In this document: positions 18,540 through 26,770 of the stretch, one piece after another
Layout: each line of letters starts with the position of its first letter
Position numbering within the stretch: the first letter of the stretch is position 1
Assembly (NCBI RefSeq): GCF_009002475.1
Contig: NZ_AP019860.1
Span: forward strand, 4,030,001 to 4,094,000
From: Candidatus Uabimicrobium amorphum
GTDB taxonomy: Bacteria; Planctomycetota; Uabimicrobiia; Uabimicrobiales; Uabimicrobiaceae
Direction: 5' to 3'
DNA: 64,000 nucleotides
Position numbers and translations under genes: made by a program
The notes under the pieces: generated by a model
What the model was told of the DNA's origin: nothing
The model's database searches: none
Seen by the model: the letters and a program-made list of their open reading frames with translations, nothing else

Positions 18540-18956
18540 ATGCATTGGATACATTTTGCCGTAATCGCCATGATCAGCCATTCGGCGTTGATGATTATTC
18601 TAAAAGAGGTTACCAACTCTGGGCTGCAAACAGAGATCATCAATTTTTATTTTTTACTATTCACCACAATCGTGATCTTTTGTTTTGCTGCCACGAGAAA
18701 TGTGCGTTTTCAAATACCCGGAAAGTTTGTGGTGTGGTTTATGGTTCTGGCAATTATCGCATTTTTCTACAATTATTTTGCAATGAAAGCCATTAGCGCC
18801 GCACCAAATCCAGGGTATGTCGTCGGTATTTTGTCATGTAATATTATTATCATCACCATTGTGGGCTCCCTTTTATTTGGCAATCCTTTACCAACGACGA
18901 AAATCGTAGGCATTGCTTTAATGGTATGTGGCTCACTACTAATCACCATGGTCTAA
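18540..18956 (+). CDS. Small EamA/DMT-like membrane protein
   Basis: 138 residues from ATG 18540; a longer start at 18510 would overlap the upstream gene. About four to five transmembrane helices are visible, with IIIITIVGSLLFGNPLPTTKIVGIALMVCGSLLI matching the last part of an EamA or small multidrug-resistance unit. In short: SLLFGNPLPTTKIVGIALM. It is a single EamA-like half, so it would act as a dimer if it is a transporter. Its position right after the MarR-GNAT gene suggests control by that regulator, as in efflux cassettes (inference). Confidence 0.65.
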   Translation: MHWIHFAVIAMISHSALMIILKEVTNSGLQTEIINFYFLLFTTIVIFCFAATRNVRFQIPGKFVVWFMVLAIIAFFYNYFAMKAISAAPNPGYVVGILSCNIIIITIVGSLLFGNPLPTTKIVGIALMVCGSLLITMV

Positions 18957-19062
18957 AGAACACATGTTTTTTTTGATAGTGGCATTTTTCTAGTGTTCTG
19001 TGGTATTGTAAATAAAATCAAAACCAATGTTTCCAAGATAAACTACATTTCATCATGTTTTC

Positions 19063-19110
19063 GGGAACGGGATCGGGGTCGGGAACGGGATCGGAGTCGG
19101 GAACGGGAAC
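19063..19110. repeat. GC-rich 18 bp tandem repeat
   Basis: Two full units, GGGAACGGGATCGGGGTC (19063-19080) and GGGAACGGGATCGGAGTC (19081-19098), plus GGGAACGGGAAC. The stretch is much richer in G than its surroundings. It is open in the frame of the downstream GST gene, giving an artificial Gly/Ser/Thr-rich extension, but lies before the likely start. The CGGGAAC motif recurs in the hairpin downstream of the same gene. Confidence 0.75.
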
Positions 19111-19129
19111 AGTATTTAAGGAATATGTC

Positions 19130-19804
19130 GTGATCACCGTACATCACTTAGAAAGCTCACGTTCACAAAAGATATTATGGCTATTAGAAGAACTGCAACT
19201 AGAATACAAAATTGAACACTACAAACGCAACAAAGTAACCAACCTAGCGCCACCTGAATTAAAAAAAATACACCCACTAGGTAAATCTCCGGTGGTGACA
19301 GATGGTGAAAACGTTATTGCGGAAACAGGTGCCATCATTGAATATTTTGTAGATAAGTACACAGATAAAAATTTAAAACCCGCCGCGGGCACACCTGAGT
19401 ATATGCGTTATACATACTGGTTGCACACCGCCGAAGGCTCGATTATGCCGCTTCTTGTTATGAAATTGATTTTTGGTGTGATCAGTACAAAATCACCTTT
19501 TTTTGTAAGGCCTATTGCCAAGGCGATTTCCGGTCAGGTGAATAATTCGTACATAATGCCGGGGCTAAACAATATGTTTGCTTATATCGAGGCGGAATTG
19601 AATCGTTCTTCATGGCTTGCTGGGGATCAATTTTCAGCGGCGGATATCATTATGAGCAATCCCGTAGAAGGGGCCATTGCCCAAGGAGTGGTGTCGCCAA
19701 ATCAACATCCCAAAATATATGATTTTCTTACCCGAATTCAACAGCGCGAAGGGTACCAAAAATCTGTAGAAAAAGGTGGTACCTTTATACCAACGAATTC
19801 ATAG
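19130..19804 (+). CDS. Glutathione S-transferase family protein
   Basis: 224 residues from GTG 19130, with AAGGA seven bases upstream; this gives the canonical opening (M)ITVHHLESSRSQKILWLLEE. The thioredoxin-like N-terminal domain (~1-80) includes HPLGKSPVV with the cis-Pro and ENVIAETGAIIEY contacting glutathione. The helical C-terminal domain (~90-220) contains WLAGDQFSAADIIMS. It most resembles bacterial GSTs of the YfcG/Gtt1 kind that conjugate or reduce small electrophiles in the cytoplasm. The frame continues upstream through the G-rich repeat, but that extension looks spurious. Confidence 0.88.
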   Translation: MITVHHLESSRSQKILWLLEELQLEYKIEHYKRNKVTNLAPPELKKIHPLGKSPVVTDGENVIAETGAIIEYFVDKYTDKNLKPAAGTPEYMRYTYWLHTAEGSIMPLLVMKLIFGVISTKSPFFVRPIAKAISGQVNNSYIMPGLNNMFAYIEAELNRSSWLAGDQFSAADIIMSNPVEGAIAQGVVSPNQHPKIYDFLTRIQQREGYQKSVEKGGTFIPTNS

Positions 19805-19813
19805 ACTATTCAA

Positions 19814-19849
19814 GTTCCCGATAGCTTTTGCAAAATGCTATTCGGGAAC
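19814..19849. terminator. Hairpin after the GST gene
   Basis: GTTCCCGATAGC pairs with GCTATTCGGGAAC (one bulge) around a T/A-rich inner stem. No long T-run follows, so it may be a repeat-related palindrome rather than a strict terminator. It lies between the convergent GST and PEP-CTERM genes. Confidence 0.5.
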
Positions 19850-19868
19850 GTATAAATTAGGGAGTCGT

Positions 19869-20561
19869 TTACTTTTTTCTTTTGCTGAAAAAAATTAGGC
19901 CAAAGAATACAAGTAAACAATACGTTTGTGGTTCGGGAATGGCAGCAGTAACGGTAACCGTAGTCCCATCGTCCGAAAACATCTGGATCAAATCTATATT
20001 TCCACCGTCTACAGCCGCAAAAGACGCAAACGGTATATTATTGTGAATAAATTCTGCCATGTCTTCAAATGATTGATTGTCAAACTCTGCGGGACCAAAA
20101 CCAAACTCAGAGGTATTACCGGTAACACCTACTCGATTCTCTAAACGCAAAGTATTATCATCATTGTGATTAATAAAAGCTAAAACAGCTCCTTCAAGTG
20201 GATTTCCTTGATCATCGAGAATCCCTCTTGAACCAAATCCATTAATGTTGCGAGAGCCAAAAAAATCAACAAAATCAACATTGATAATATCACCGCTATT
20301 GTCAAAAATACGAAAATTTGCCGATGACAAAAAGTTGGTAATGTCTTGACCAGGGCCTGTTACACTACCAACAAAATCGGCGGAATCGAGAAGCCACTCA
20401 AAAGTGACCACATCCCCAACATCTACACTGCTGAGATCAAAGAGACCAGCAGTTTTTACAACTTTGTCAACTTCCCCTGTTGCTCTTATGGATATAGTTG
20501 CTGCCGAGACATAAGACATTGACAGCAATAGTAGCAACACAAATGTAAAACGAGAAAACAT
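19869..20561 (-). CDS. PEP-CTERM sorting-domain protein
   Basis: 230 residues with AGGAG six bases before ATG 20561. There is a signal peptide (MFSRFTFVLLLLLSMSYVSA), a beta-rich body with acidic loops, and a C-terminal PEP-CTERM tripartite tail: IPEP, a hydrophobic helix (TYCLLVFFGLIFF) and the basic end SKRKK. In this family exosortase (EpsH) recognises the tail, and the proteins are exported to the cell surface or into exopolysaccharide. No exosortase gene is in this window. The body resembles other PEP-CTERM proteins and gives no specific function. Confidence 0.85.
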   Translation of the reverse strand: MFSRFTFVLLLLLSMSYVSAATISIRATGEVDKVVKTAGLFDLSSVDVGDVVTFEWLLDSADFVGSVTGPGQDITNFLSSANFRIFDNSGDIINVDFVDFFGSRNINGFGSRGILDDQGNPLEGAVLAFINHNDDNTLRLENRVGVTGNTSEFGFGPAEFDNQSFEDMAEFIHNNIPFASFAAVDGGNIDLIQMFSDDGTTVTVTAAIPEPQTYCLLVFFGLIFFSKRKK

Positions 20562-20744
20562 ATATTCTCCTAACTATCTAAACCTACAAAAAGTTAATTT
20601 TAGCGTTTTTGTAGTCTCAGGAGTGCGTTTTCGTAGTGGATAAAATGACCGCCAAATCCGATAAAACCAACCAGCACTCATTATACAATAATTTTGCGAC
20701 TTCCCCCATATAAATTTTTGATCAACTTTCAACCACGACATACG

Positions 20745-21650
20745 CTACCAATCCACCCGACATTTTGGCAACAACTTTCTAATTTCAGCTATTTGGTTTT
20801 CTGTAAACAGGCTATCCTTTAAATTAAGATACGTAAGATTTTGCAGTTTCTCTATACCCTGTGGCAGTTTTGCTAGCGGATTATCTTGTAAGTAGAGGTG
20901 GGTAAGGTTTTGCAGCTTTCCTATTTCTCTTGGTATCTTCGTCAGTTTGTTTGTATGCAGAATGAATTCGCTAAGATTTTTGAGTTGCCCTATTTTTTCT
21001 GGTATTTCGGTGAGTTGATTGTTACCTAGCCAAAGATGAGTAAGACTTTTGAGCTGCCCGATCCCTTCTGGTAAACCTGTTAGGTTATTGGAAGACAAAC
21101 CAAGGCAAGTAAGGTTTTTGAGCTGTGTTACCTCTTTTGGTAACTCTGCGAGGTCATTGGAAGACAAATCGAGATAAGCAAGATTTTGGAGTTGACCGAT
21201 TTCTTTTGGTAACTGTGTCAATCGATTATCGTACAAATCAAGTGTAGTAAGATTTTGAAGTTGACCGATTTCTTTTGGTAACTGTATTAACCGATTACGG
21301 TGCAAATCGAGTGTGGTGAGATTTTGGAGTTGACCGATTTCTTCTGGTAACTGTGTTAACCAATTATTGTGAAAATAGAGTTCCGTAAGGTTTTGAAATT
21401 GTTTTATCTCTTTTGATAGCTCTGTTAATTGGTAACGGGACAAATCAACAACAAACCCATTAGAGAATCCACAATTCGTAAACTGATAGCCTTGTATTGT
21501 GTGAAATTTAACGCGAGATCTAAAACTACAATCAATAAATAAGCAATTTTGAATAGAGTAGTATTTATCTTCGTTTAAGTAAAACGCACAGCATATGTAC
21601 TTGGTATTGTTTTTTATGTCTTGTAAGGATTCGTTTTTTATTGTTTTCAT
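20745..21650 (-). CDS. Leucine-rich-repeat protein
   Basis: 301 residues. The N-terminal ~70 residues have pentapeptide-like phrases (CLFIDCSFRSRVKFHTIQG, QFTNCGFSNG). Nine tandem 23-residue LRRs of the LTxLPxEIGQLQNLTxLDLxxN type follow (~75-285), the class shared with plant intracellular Ras-group LRRs and bacterial LRR proteins. The three central repeats (about 21170-21370) are nearly identical at DNA level, indicating recent unit duplication. No signal peptide or membrane span, so it is probably a cytoplasmic protein-binding solenoid. Confidence 0.85.
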   Translation of the reverse strand: MKTIKNESLQDIKNNTKYICCAFYLNEDKYYSIQNCLFIDCSFRSRVKFHTIQGYQFTNCGFSNGFVVDLSRYQLTELSKEIKQFQNLTELYFHNNWLTQLPEEIGQLQNLTTLDLHRNRLIQLPKEIGQLQNLTTLDLYDNRLTQLPKEIGQLQNLAYLDLSSNDLAELPKEVTQLKNLTCLGLSSNNLTGLPEGIGQLKSLTHLWLGNNQLTEIPEKIGQLKNLSEFILHTNKLTKIPREIGKLQNLTHLYLQDNPLAKLPQGIEKLQNLTYLNLKDSLFTENQIAEIRKLLPKCRVDW

Positions 21651-21715
21651 TTGTTCTCACTATTTTGTAATTTTCCACAATACAAACTTATCATATTTTG
21701 TTTTGGGAAACAAAA

Positions 21716-21997
21716 TCAATCAGGTGTGCTTTCATGAATGATTTTTCCCCAAGGAATGAAATGCCAATGATAGTAGTTAATGCTGTAACGTTTCTTATCT
21801 TCCCACTCATAAGAAAAAATGACAATATTGCGCAACGATATTTGTACTCCCAAATATCGAATTTCTTGTGATTTGATATAATGAGCAACATCATAGTGCG
21901 ATTTGTATTTTGCACCGAGGAAACTACAGCAACAAACGGCAAAAAAAGAAATAAACAACAAAAATGTGTACAGTGTTTTTGTCTTGATTGACGACAT
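21716..21997 (-). CDS. Small exported or lipoprotein-like hypothetical
   Basis: 93 residues. AGGA seven bases upstream supports ATG 21997. A hydrophobic N-terminus (KTLYTFLLFISFFAVCCCSF) ends in a Cys cluster that could serve as a lipobox. The rest (YLGVQISLRNIVIFSYEWED) does not match a family I know. Its 5' end faces the FHA-like gene, leaving only ~32 bp between start codons. A different frame over the same stretch is less convincing. Confidence 0.45.
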   Translation of the reverse strand: MSSIKTKTLYTFLLFISFFAVCCCSFLGAKYKSHYDVAHYIKSQEIRYLGVQISLRNIVIFSYEWEDKKRYSINYYHWHFIPWGKIIHESTPD

Positions 21998-22029
21998 GCG
22001 ATCATCCTAATTCAACAGAAAGCTATAAA

Positions 22030-22938
22030 ATGGCGATATTACACCAACAAATTTGTCCAGACCTGAAAATTGTGTTTACCATTCCCAATGAGATTATCAG
22101 CCTTGGCGATTTAATAGCAACAAAAACCACAGCACAGATTTACAGCGACATGGATGCCATTTTTATCGAAGACTCCACTTCTCAGGTTCTCGTCAATGAT
22201 AACAAAATTTTTATTCACCAGCTAAAAGAAGGTGATGTTATTCGCGTCGACGATATGCAACTAGTGTTTTCCGAGAACAAAATTGTTTTTCCTCCTTTAT
22301 ATTACAATAAATGGCATTGCGTACGCGAAGTATGGTCCAAGAGCGATAGTGTTAGTGTCGGAGGACGAGGAGCCGGGGGAGAAATAGCACTTGACAGTCT
22401 TTTTCTTAGCTGTGTTTTTGAAAACGAACGCGATTTTCCCGACAAATGCTTATATGAAGGCTTGCTTCATGAGTCAATTGTTGTTGCAAGCTACAGCCTT
22501 TTGGTTTTATTATACCGCAATAGTAAGTTATTAAAAAATACACAGTGGAAAAACCTGCACACAGGTAAAGTCCGCTACTACTATGGTTGCGTTGTTTCCA
22601 GCTACACGTGGAATGAGTTTGTTCAGCTAGGCAAGCAAAAAATTATTCCAGGTCTAGATGCGTACCGAGGATACCTACAAAGATGTTCTATTCCCGAACA
22701 CAGTAAAATGTTACAGCGCTTTTTAAAGGATTGGCAGTACAAAAATACGGATATGTGGCGTAACAGTGAAAGAAACTACGTGGTTTTACTAGAAGATGAT
22801 TGCGATCACGCATCACCCAAATATGGAAAGTACGGTAACTCTTTTGAAGGCATGCGCTATAGCGCGGAATTGTTTTTAACTTTAAGAAATGTCTTTGGTA
22901 ATAACATAGATATGAATCCTTTTTTCATGAAAATTTAG
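22030..22938 (+). CDS. Protein with degenerate FHA-like N-terminal domain
   Basis: 302 residues from ATG 22030. Residues ~15-85 follow the end of an FHA sandwich (IFIEDSTSQVLVNDNKIFI, then LKEGDVIRVDDMQLVF). The phosphothreonine-binding GR, SxxH and NG motifs are missing, so phosphopeptide binding is doubtful. The remaining ~200 residues form an alpha/beta domain I do not recognise. FHA proteins often work with Ser/Thr kinases, which are abundant in this window, but none is adjacent. The Shine-Dalgarno is weak. An upstream TTG (21988) in frame is less likely. Confidence 0.5.
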   Translation: MAILHQQICPDLKIVFTIPNEIISLGDLIATKTTAQIYSDMDAIFIEDSTSQVLVNDNKIFIHQLKEGDVIRVDDMQLVFSENKIVFPPLYYNKWHCVREVWSKSDSVSVGGRGAGGEIALDSLFLSCVFENERDFPDKCLYEGLLHESIVVASYSLLVLLYRNSKLLKNTQWKNLHTGKVRYYYGCVVSSYTWNEFVQLGKQKIIPGLDAYRGYLQRCSIPEHSKMLQRFLKDWQYKNTDMWRNSERNYVVLLEDDCDHASPKYGKYGNSFEGMRYSAELFLTLRNVFGNNIDMNPFFMKI

Positions 22939-23046
22939 GTGTATTTAAAAAAAAACAATTGAGATCAGATCAGGCTATTTGTTATCAAAAAAATGGTGCC
23001 AGACTGAACCAGAAATCTTGAAAATTTTTCTACAAAAGGAGATGCT

Positions 23047-23490
23047 ATGAATCCTGTGTTCGCATGTATACTTTTTGTGTTTTTTGTTGTTATAGCGTTG
23101 GTAGGACTAGCAAAAAAAAGAACAAGAGAAATACTGAGTAAGTTTACAGACAAAGAAATTTTACAAAAAGCATCCAACGCCTATTTTTTTGGGACACCGG
23201 AAATACTGTGTAAATTTACGGACAAAAAAACTCTAGAAAAAGCATATGATGGCAATTTTTATGGGCGGGGCAATGGTGTCCTTGTTTTGCTAAAAGATGA
23301 GTTGTATTTTGAAATGTGGAGTCCACAAATAAAGTTGCGTATCCCTATTGACTATATAACAAAAATAAAAATCAAACCTTATTTATGGTTCGAACTGCTA
23401 GAGGTGATGTTTAACGATGGAACAGATTCTGCTGTTTGGCGTATAAAAAAGCCAAAGAAATGGCAAGAATCGTTACAAAAATTGATTTAG
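23047..23490 (+). CDS. Small membrane-anchored protein with internal duplication
   Basis: 147 residues with AAAGGAG before ATG. One N-terminal transmembrane helix (~4-22) is followed by two similar units, REILSKFTDKEILQKASNAY and PEILCKFTDKKTLEKAYDGN. The C-terminal half is strand-rich (GVLVLLKDELYFEMW, IPIDYITKIKIKP) and resembles a PH/GRAM-like fold. Function unknown. Confidence 0.55.
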   Translation: MNPVFACILFVFFVVIALVGLAKKRTREILSKFTDKEILQKASNAYFFGTPEILCKFTDKKTLEKAYDGNFYGRGNGVLVLLKDELYFEMWSPQIKLRIPIDYITKIKIKPYLWFELLEVMFNDGTDSAVWRIKKPKKWQESLQKLI

Positions 23491-23560
23491 TTCAAAAAAT
23501 TATGAATTTGGGAGATGTACAGTAGCAATTGTGGTGTAAAAATGTCATCATGGTTTTAGA

Positions 23561-23585
23561 GCAGGGCGGATTTAATCTGCCCTGC
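23561..23585. terminator. Intrinsic terminator
   Basis: Stem GCAGGGCGGA / TCTGCCCTGC (9 of 10 pairs) with a short loop and TTTTTT about nine bases downstream. It lies between convergent genes at 23490 and 23606. Confidence 0.7.
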
Positions 23586-23605
23586 ATGTACTTTTTTGTA
23601 TGCGT

Positions 23606-24427
23606 CTATTCTCGGATTTGTCGCTCCAAATCGTTGAAATATGATTGCATAAATCGCGAAAAATAGCTTTCGAGATTCGTCATTTGTTGGAGCAGTCTAT
23701 TTTTGTCTTCATCATCTAAGGCGGCTTTTGAGGAACCTAGTTGCGAGTACATAAGGGTTAACCCCCCTGGACCTTCATCATCATAAAGACCACGCAACTC
23801 ATCCAGTTTTTCTCTTACGTTTTCAATGTAGCCTGATACTTTTCTAATGATTTTATTTAGATCAGGATCTTCGGCATCTTCTAATTTTTTCTTTAACTTA
23901 GAGACTTTCTTTAAGGCATCATCTCTTTCATCTACTAGTTCTTCGAGCTTCTGTCTTTTGAGACTTGGCGGTTTTTTATCAAATGACTTATTGATAGATT
24001 TTTTTATTTTGTTAAATTTTTTCCCCAACTCACTCAAAGCTTCCAGTTCTTTTTTGCGTTTTTTCTTCTTAAAAAGCTTAGACATTTTATTAACATATTT
24101 GGCGGTTTTCATGTGCATTTTGGAGTAAGTGGCTCCTAGACGTTCATGATCACCAAAGATATCTCGTTTATATATTTTCGGATTTTTATCTTTATTTTTG
24201 AATTTTTTGTCTAAAGCTTTCAATAGGTCTTCAATTTCATCACATTCATTATTTACTTTTTTGTCTTTCAGGCTTTTTTCAAAATCTTTTTTCTTGGTTT
24301 TACCGATTGCCTCGGCATATTCCTCTAGAATATTTTTCCATTCTTTTTTCCACTTACCAGCAGTTACATTTGCAAAAATAAGTGTGGTAAATGAAAGAAT
24401 GATAAGTATGCATAAGTTTTTGTGCAT
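23606..24427 (-). CDS. Secreted Lys/Glu-rich coiled-coil protein
   Basis: 273 residues with AAGGAG before ATG 24427 and a signal peptide (MHKNLCILIILSFTTLIFA). The mature part is very rich in Lys, Glu and Asp, with long predicted helices and coiled coils (~20-200), for example KLEELVDERDDALKKVSKL. No known family. Probably a periplasmic or surface structural protein. Confidence 0.6.
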   Translation of the reverse strand: MHKNLCILIILSFTTLIFANVTAGKWKKEWKNILEEYAEAIGKTKKKDFEKSLKDKKVNNECDEIEDLLKALDKKFKNKDKNPKIYKRDIFGDHERLGATYSKMHMKTAKYVNKMSKLFKKKKRKKELEALSELGKKFNKIKKSINKSFDKKPPSLKRQKLEELVDERDDALKKVSKLKKKLEDAEDPDLNKIIRKVSGYIENVREKLDELRGLYDDEGPGGLTLMYSQLGSSKAALDDEDKNRLLQQMTNLESYFSRFMQSYFNDLERQIRE

Positions 24428-24473
24428 ATATATCTCCTTGATAAAAGTTTATTTGTGTATAGTGTTACTTCAT

Positions 24474-25298
24474 TTAAACAACAATATCGTTCGCTGTTTT
24501 TATCACAGGCCAAGATTTATCTTCACTCTTGACAAATGCTGCGAGGGGATCAAATTGGCGCAGGTAATTTTCGGACTGCGCTGTAATTTCGGCATCTTGA
24601 TCAAAGATAAAATCTAGATCCGTCAACTCTTCAATAACGCCAACAGCCACTTGATAAAGAGTTAGGTCCAAAAAATCTTTGCCCTTTTTATCTTGCCACA
24701 GTTCGTCTTGTTTCATCAAAAAAGCCACTGTGGATAGCTCGCCGCTTGGTTTGGTTAAGACGATAACTTTCCAAAAAGCGCTGGGAATTTGAATGGCCCG
24801 ATATTCTTGGTCGCGATCGCTAAATATGGGCCCTGTGAAAACACACATACGGCGTTGCGACTGTTTTGCTTTATCTAGTACCCAATTTTCCAATTCAAGC
24901 CATTCATCTTGGTTAAAGTTTTCGTGTTGTGGTGCCGCATTTGTATAATGAAAAGTATCGCTACTAGCTTTGTGTGCATCTTCTCCCCACGCCACAGCAG
25001 TTCGGCGAACAAGATGGCCACGATCCCAAGGATTTCTTGAATATGCTTCGTTACCAGTTTGGTATTCTCCCACGCGCTCGTCGTGACGCCATTTTCCAGT
25101 CCTCGGAACCGAAACTAGGTTATCACCATCGATATTATGCGCTGTATATATCGCTAATTTTCGCACGCGATTCATTACGATAGAAAAGTGTGTGTAGTCA
25201 AAAGCTTTACCTTTACTCAGCGAGTCTTGTAAAGCATTGTCTTTTAGTCGTGGAAGATGTATCTTGAATGCCTCGATAAATTTTTCATTGTAACCCAT
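24474..25298 (-). CDS. DNA/RNA non-specific endonuclease (NUC1/beta-beta-alpha-Me family)
   Basis: 274 residues with GGGAG before ATG 25298. The catalytic DRGH motif is in NPWDRGHLVRR, and NAAPQHENFNQDEW supplies the Asn/Glu metal ligands, as in Serratia nuclease and mitochondrial EndoG. VFTGPIFSDRD follows in the usual place. No signal peptide is visible, unlike most secreted members, so either it stays cytoplasmic or it leaves by another route. No immunity-like gene is recognisable beside it. Confidence 0.88.
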   Translation of the reverse strand: MGYNEKFIEAFKIHLPRLKDNALQDSLSKGKAFDYTHFSIVMNRVRKLAIYTAHNIDGDNLVSVPRTGKWRHDERVGEYQTGNEAYSRNPWDRGHLVRRTAVAWGEDAHKASSDTFHYTNAAPQHENFNQDEWLELENWVLDKAKQSQRRMCVFTGPIFSDRDQEYRAIQIPSAFWKVIVLTKPSGELSTVAFLMKQDELWQDKKGKDFLDLTLYQVAVGVIEELTDLDFIFDQDAEITAQSENYLRQFDPLAAFVKSEDKSWPVIKTANDIVV

Positions 25299-25527
25299 GG
25301 GTATTCTCCCTATAGTTTATAGCGAACGTAATAGATATCTCGATGTTTTCGGGCTATTATACTAAAATAGACCTCAATTAAATATCTTTTATTTGCTGAC
25401 GTTCACACATACATATTATGATGTGAGTTTTCGATACGTTCTCACAAAATAACCAAAACGTTTCTTACCAGGAATGAACTACATTTATATTTTTTATTGA
25501 TGACATAATATTTTGAGAGAAACTATT

Positions 25528-26742
25528 ATGCAAACAGACAATACAAACACACAATATTTTGATAAATACAAAATAATATCGGAAATTGGTCGTGGTCGCA
25601 TGGGGATTGTATACAAAGCTTTTGACTCTAAATTGCGTCGTGTCGTTGCTTTAAAGATTATGAATAATGCCGAAACAAAAAGTATACAGCGGTTTATGTT
25701 AGAGTCTACCGCTCTTTCAACTCTTGACCACCCTAACATTGTAAAATTTTACGAATTCGGACATAATCCGCGTCCACACATAGCAATGGAATACTTAGAA
25801 GGTATTACATTAGAAAACTATATACAAACCAGAAATATTTCTGGTACGTCGCTACTTGATATTATGGAAAAAATTTGTCTTGCTCTACAACACGCGCATC
25901 AAAAAAATATTCTGCACCGCGATATAAAACCATGCAATATCATACTCACAGGAGATGAAGTAAAGGTGATGGACTTGGGCTTGGCAAAACTCACCGACAA
26001 CCAAGTAAATTTAGTGCGTTCGAGCGAGTTTGAGGGGGCGATTCACTATATGTCCCCCGAACAAATACAAGGAACGACAAATCGAACAAGTGACATCTAC
26101 GCATTGGGGGCCACGTTTTATGAGTGTTTGACATATCGTCCGGTGTTCCAAGGAAACTCTAACGTGAGTATTCTCGCACAAATTGCAAAAAAAGACCCCA
26201 TTCCTCCGCGAGAACTCAACCCGGATATTTCGCCATACATGGAAGCAATATGTTTAAAATGTCTTGCAAAAAAACCACAAAAACGCTACCGCAGTTTTGG
26301 CGAGTTAGCACAAGAGTTCAAGAATTTTAAAATGCAACGCGCCATTATTGCCAAACAATACACTTCTTTTGATAGAATAAACCGTACGGTTGCGCAAAAT
26401 AAAGTAATATCGATCTTGCTAACCACGGTTTTTTGCATCTCTATTGTTTTTAGCGCTGTGATCTTTTCCACCTTGGTGGAAACAGAAAGACAAAAAAATG
26501 CGGCAATTTTAGCCAAAAATAATGCGGAAAAACGCGAAAAACAATTGCAACAGTTCAATACAGCGATTTTACAATCGCTCAATTACCTCAGTCAAAGTAA
26601 ACACAAAAACGTATTTTTGGACAAAAAATTTACAGGTCCTATATCTAAAATATTTGCCCGCTTTCAAAAGGCACATGAAAAAAAGGAACTCCGTGAACAT
26701 ACACAACCAATGATTCGCCAACTACAAAAATATATAAAATAA
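25528..26742 (+). CDS. Ser/Thr protein kinase, membrane-anchored
   Basis: 404 residues from ATG 25528 (GAGAG upstream; a TTG five codons earlier is less likely). The kinase domain (~14-275) has the P-loop GRGRMGIVYKA, VALK lysine, HRDIKPCN catalytic loop, DLG in place of DFG, and SPEQ as the APE motif. One transmembrane helix (~290-315) is followed by a ~90-residue Lys-rich extracytoplasmic tail with a short coiled coil. This is the Pkn/PknB-like bacterial class. The NRPS gene starts 28 bp after its stop, so the two are probably co-transcribed. Confidence 0.92.
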   Translation: MQTDNTNTQYFDKYKIISEIGRGRMGIVYKAFDSKLRRVVALKIMNNAETKSIQRFMLESTALSTLDHPNIVKFYEFGHNPRPHIAMEYLEGITLENYIQTRNISGTSLLDIMEKICLALQHAHQKNILHRDIKPCNIILTGDEVKVMDLGLAKLTDNQVNLVRSSEFEGAIHYMSPEQIQGTTNRTSDIYALGATFYECLTYRPVFQGNSNVSILAQIAKKDPIPPRELNPDISPYMEAICLKCLAKKPQKRYRSFGELAQEFKNFKMQRAIIAKQYTSFDRINRTVAQNKVISILLTTVFCISIVFSAVIFSTLVETERQKNAAILAKNNAEKREKQLQQFNTAILQSLNYLSQSKHKNVFLDKKFTGPISKIFARFQKAHEKKELREHTQPMIRQLQKYIK

Positions 26743-26770
26743 AACATTCAATTTGGGGGTTTACATCATA

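Noticed and set aside
19055..19129. N-terminal extension of the GST from ATG 19055
   Set aside because: It translates the G-rich tandem repeat; the GTG at 19130 has a Shine-Dalgarno and gives the canonical GST start.
21691..22005. Alternative 104-residue minus-strand frame
   Set aside because: It overlaps the 93-residue gene at 21716-21997, which has a signal-like N-terminus and a better ribosome site.
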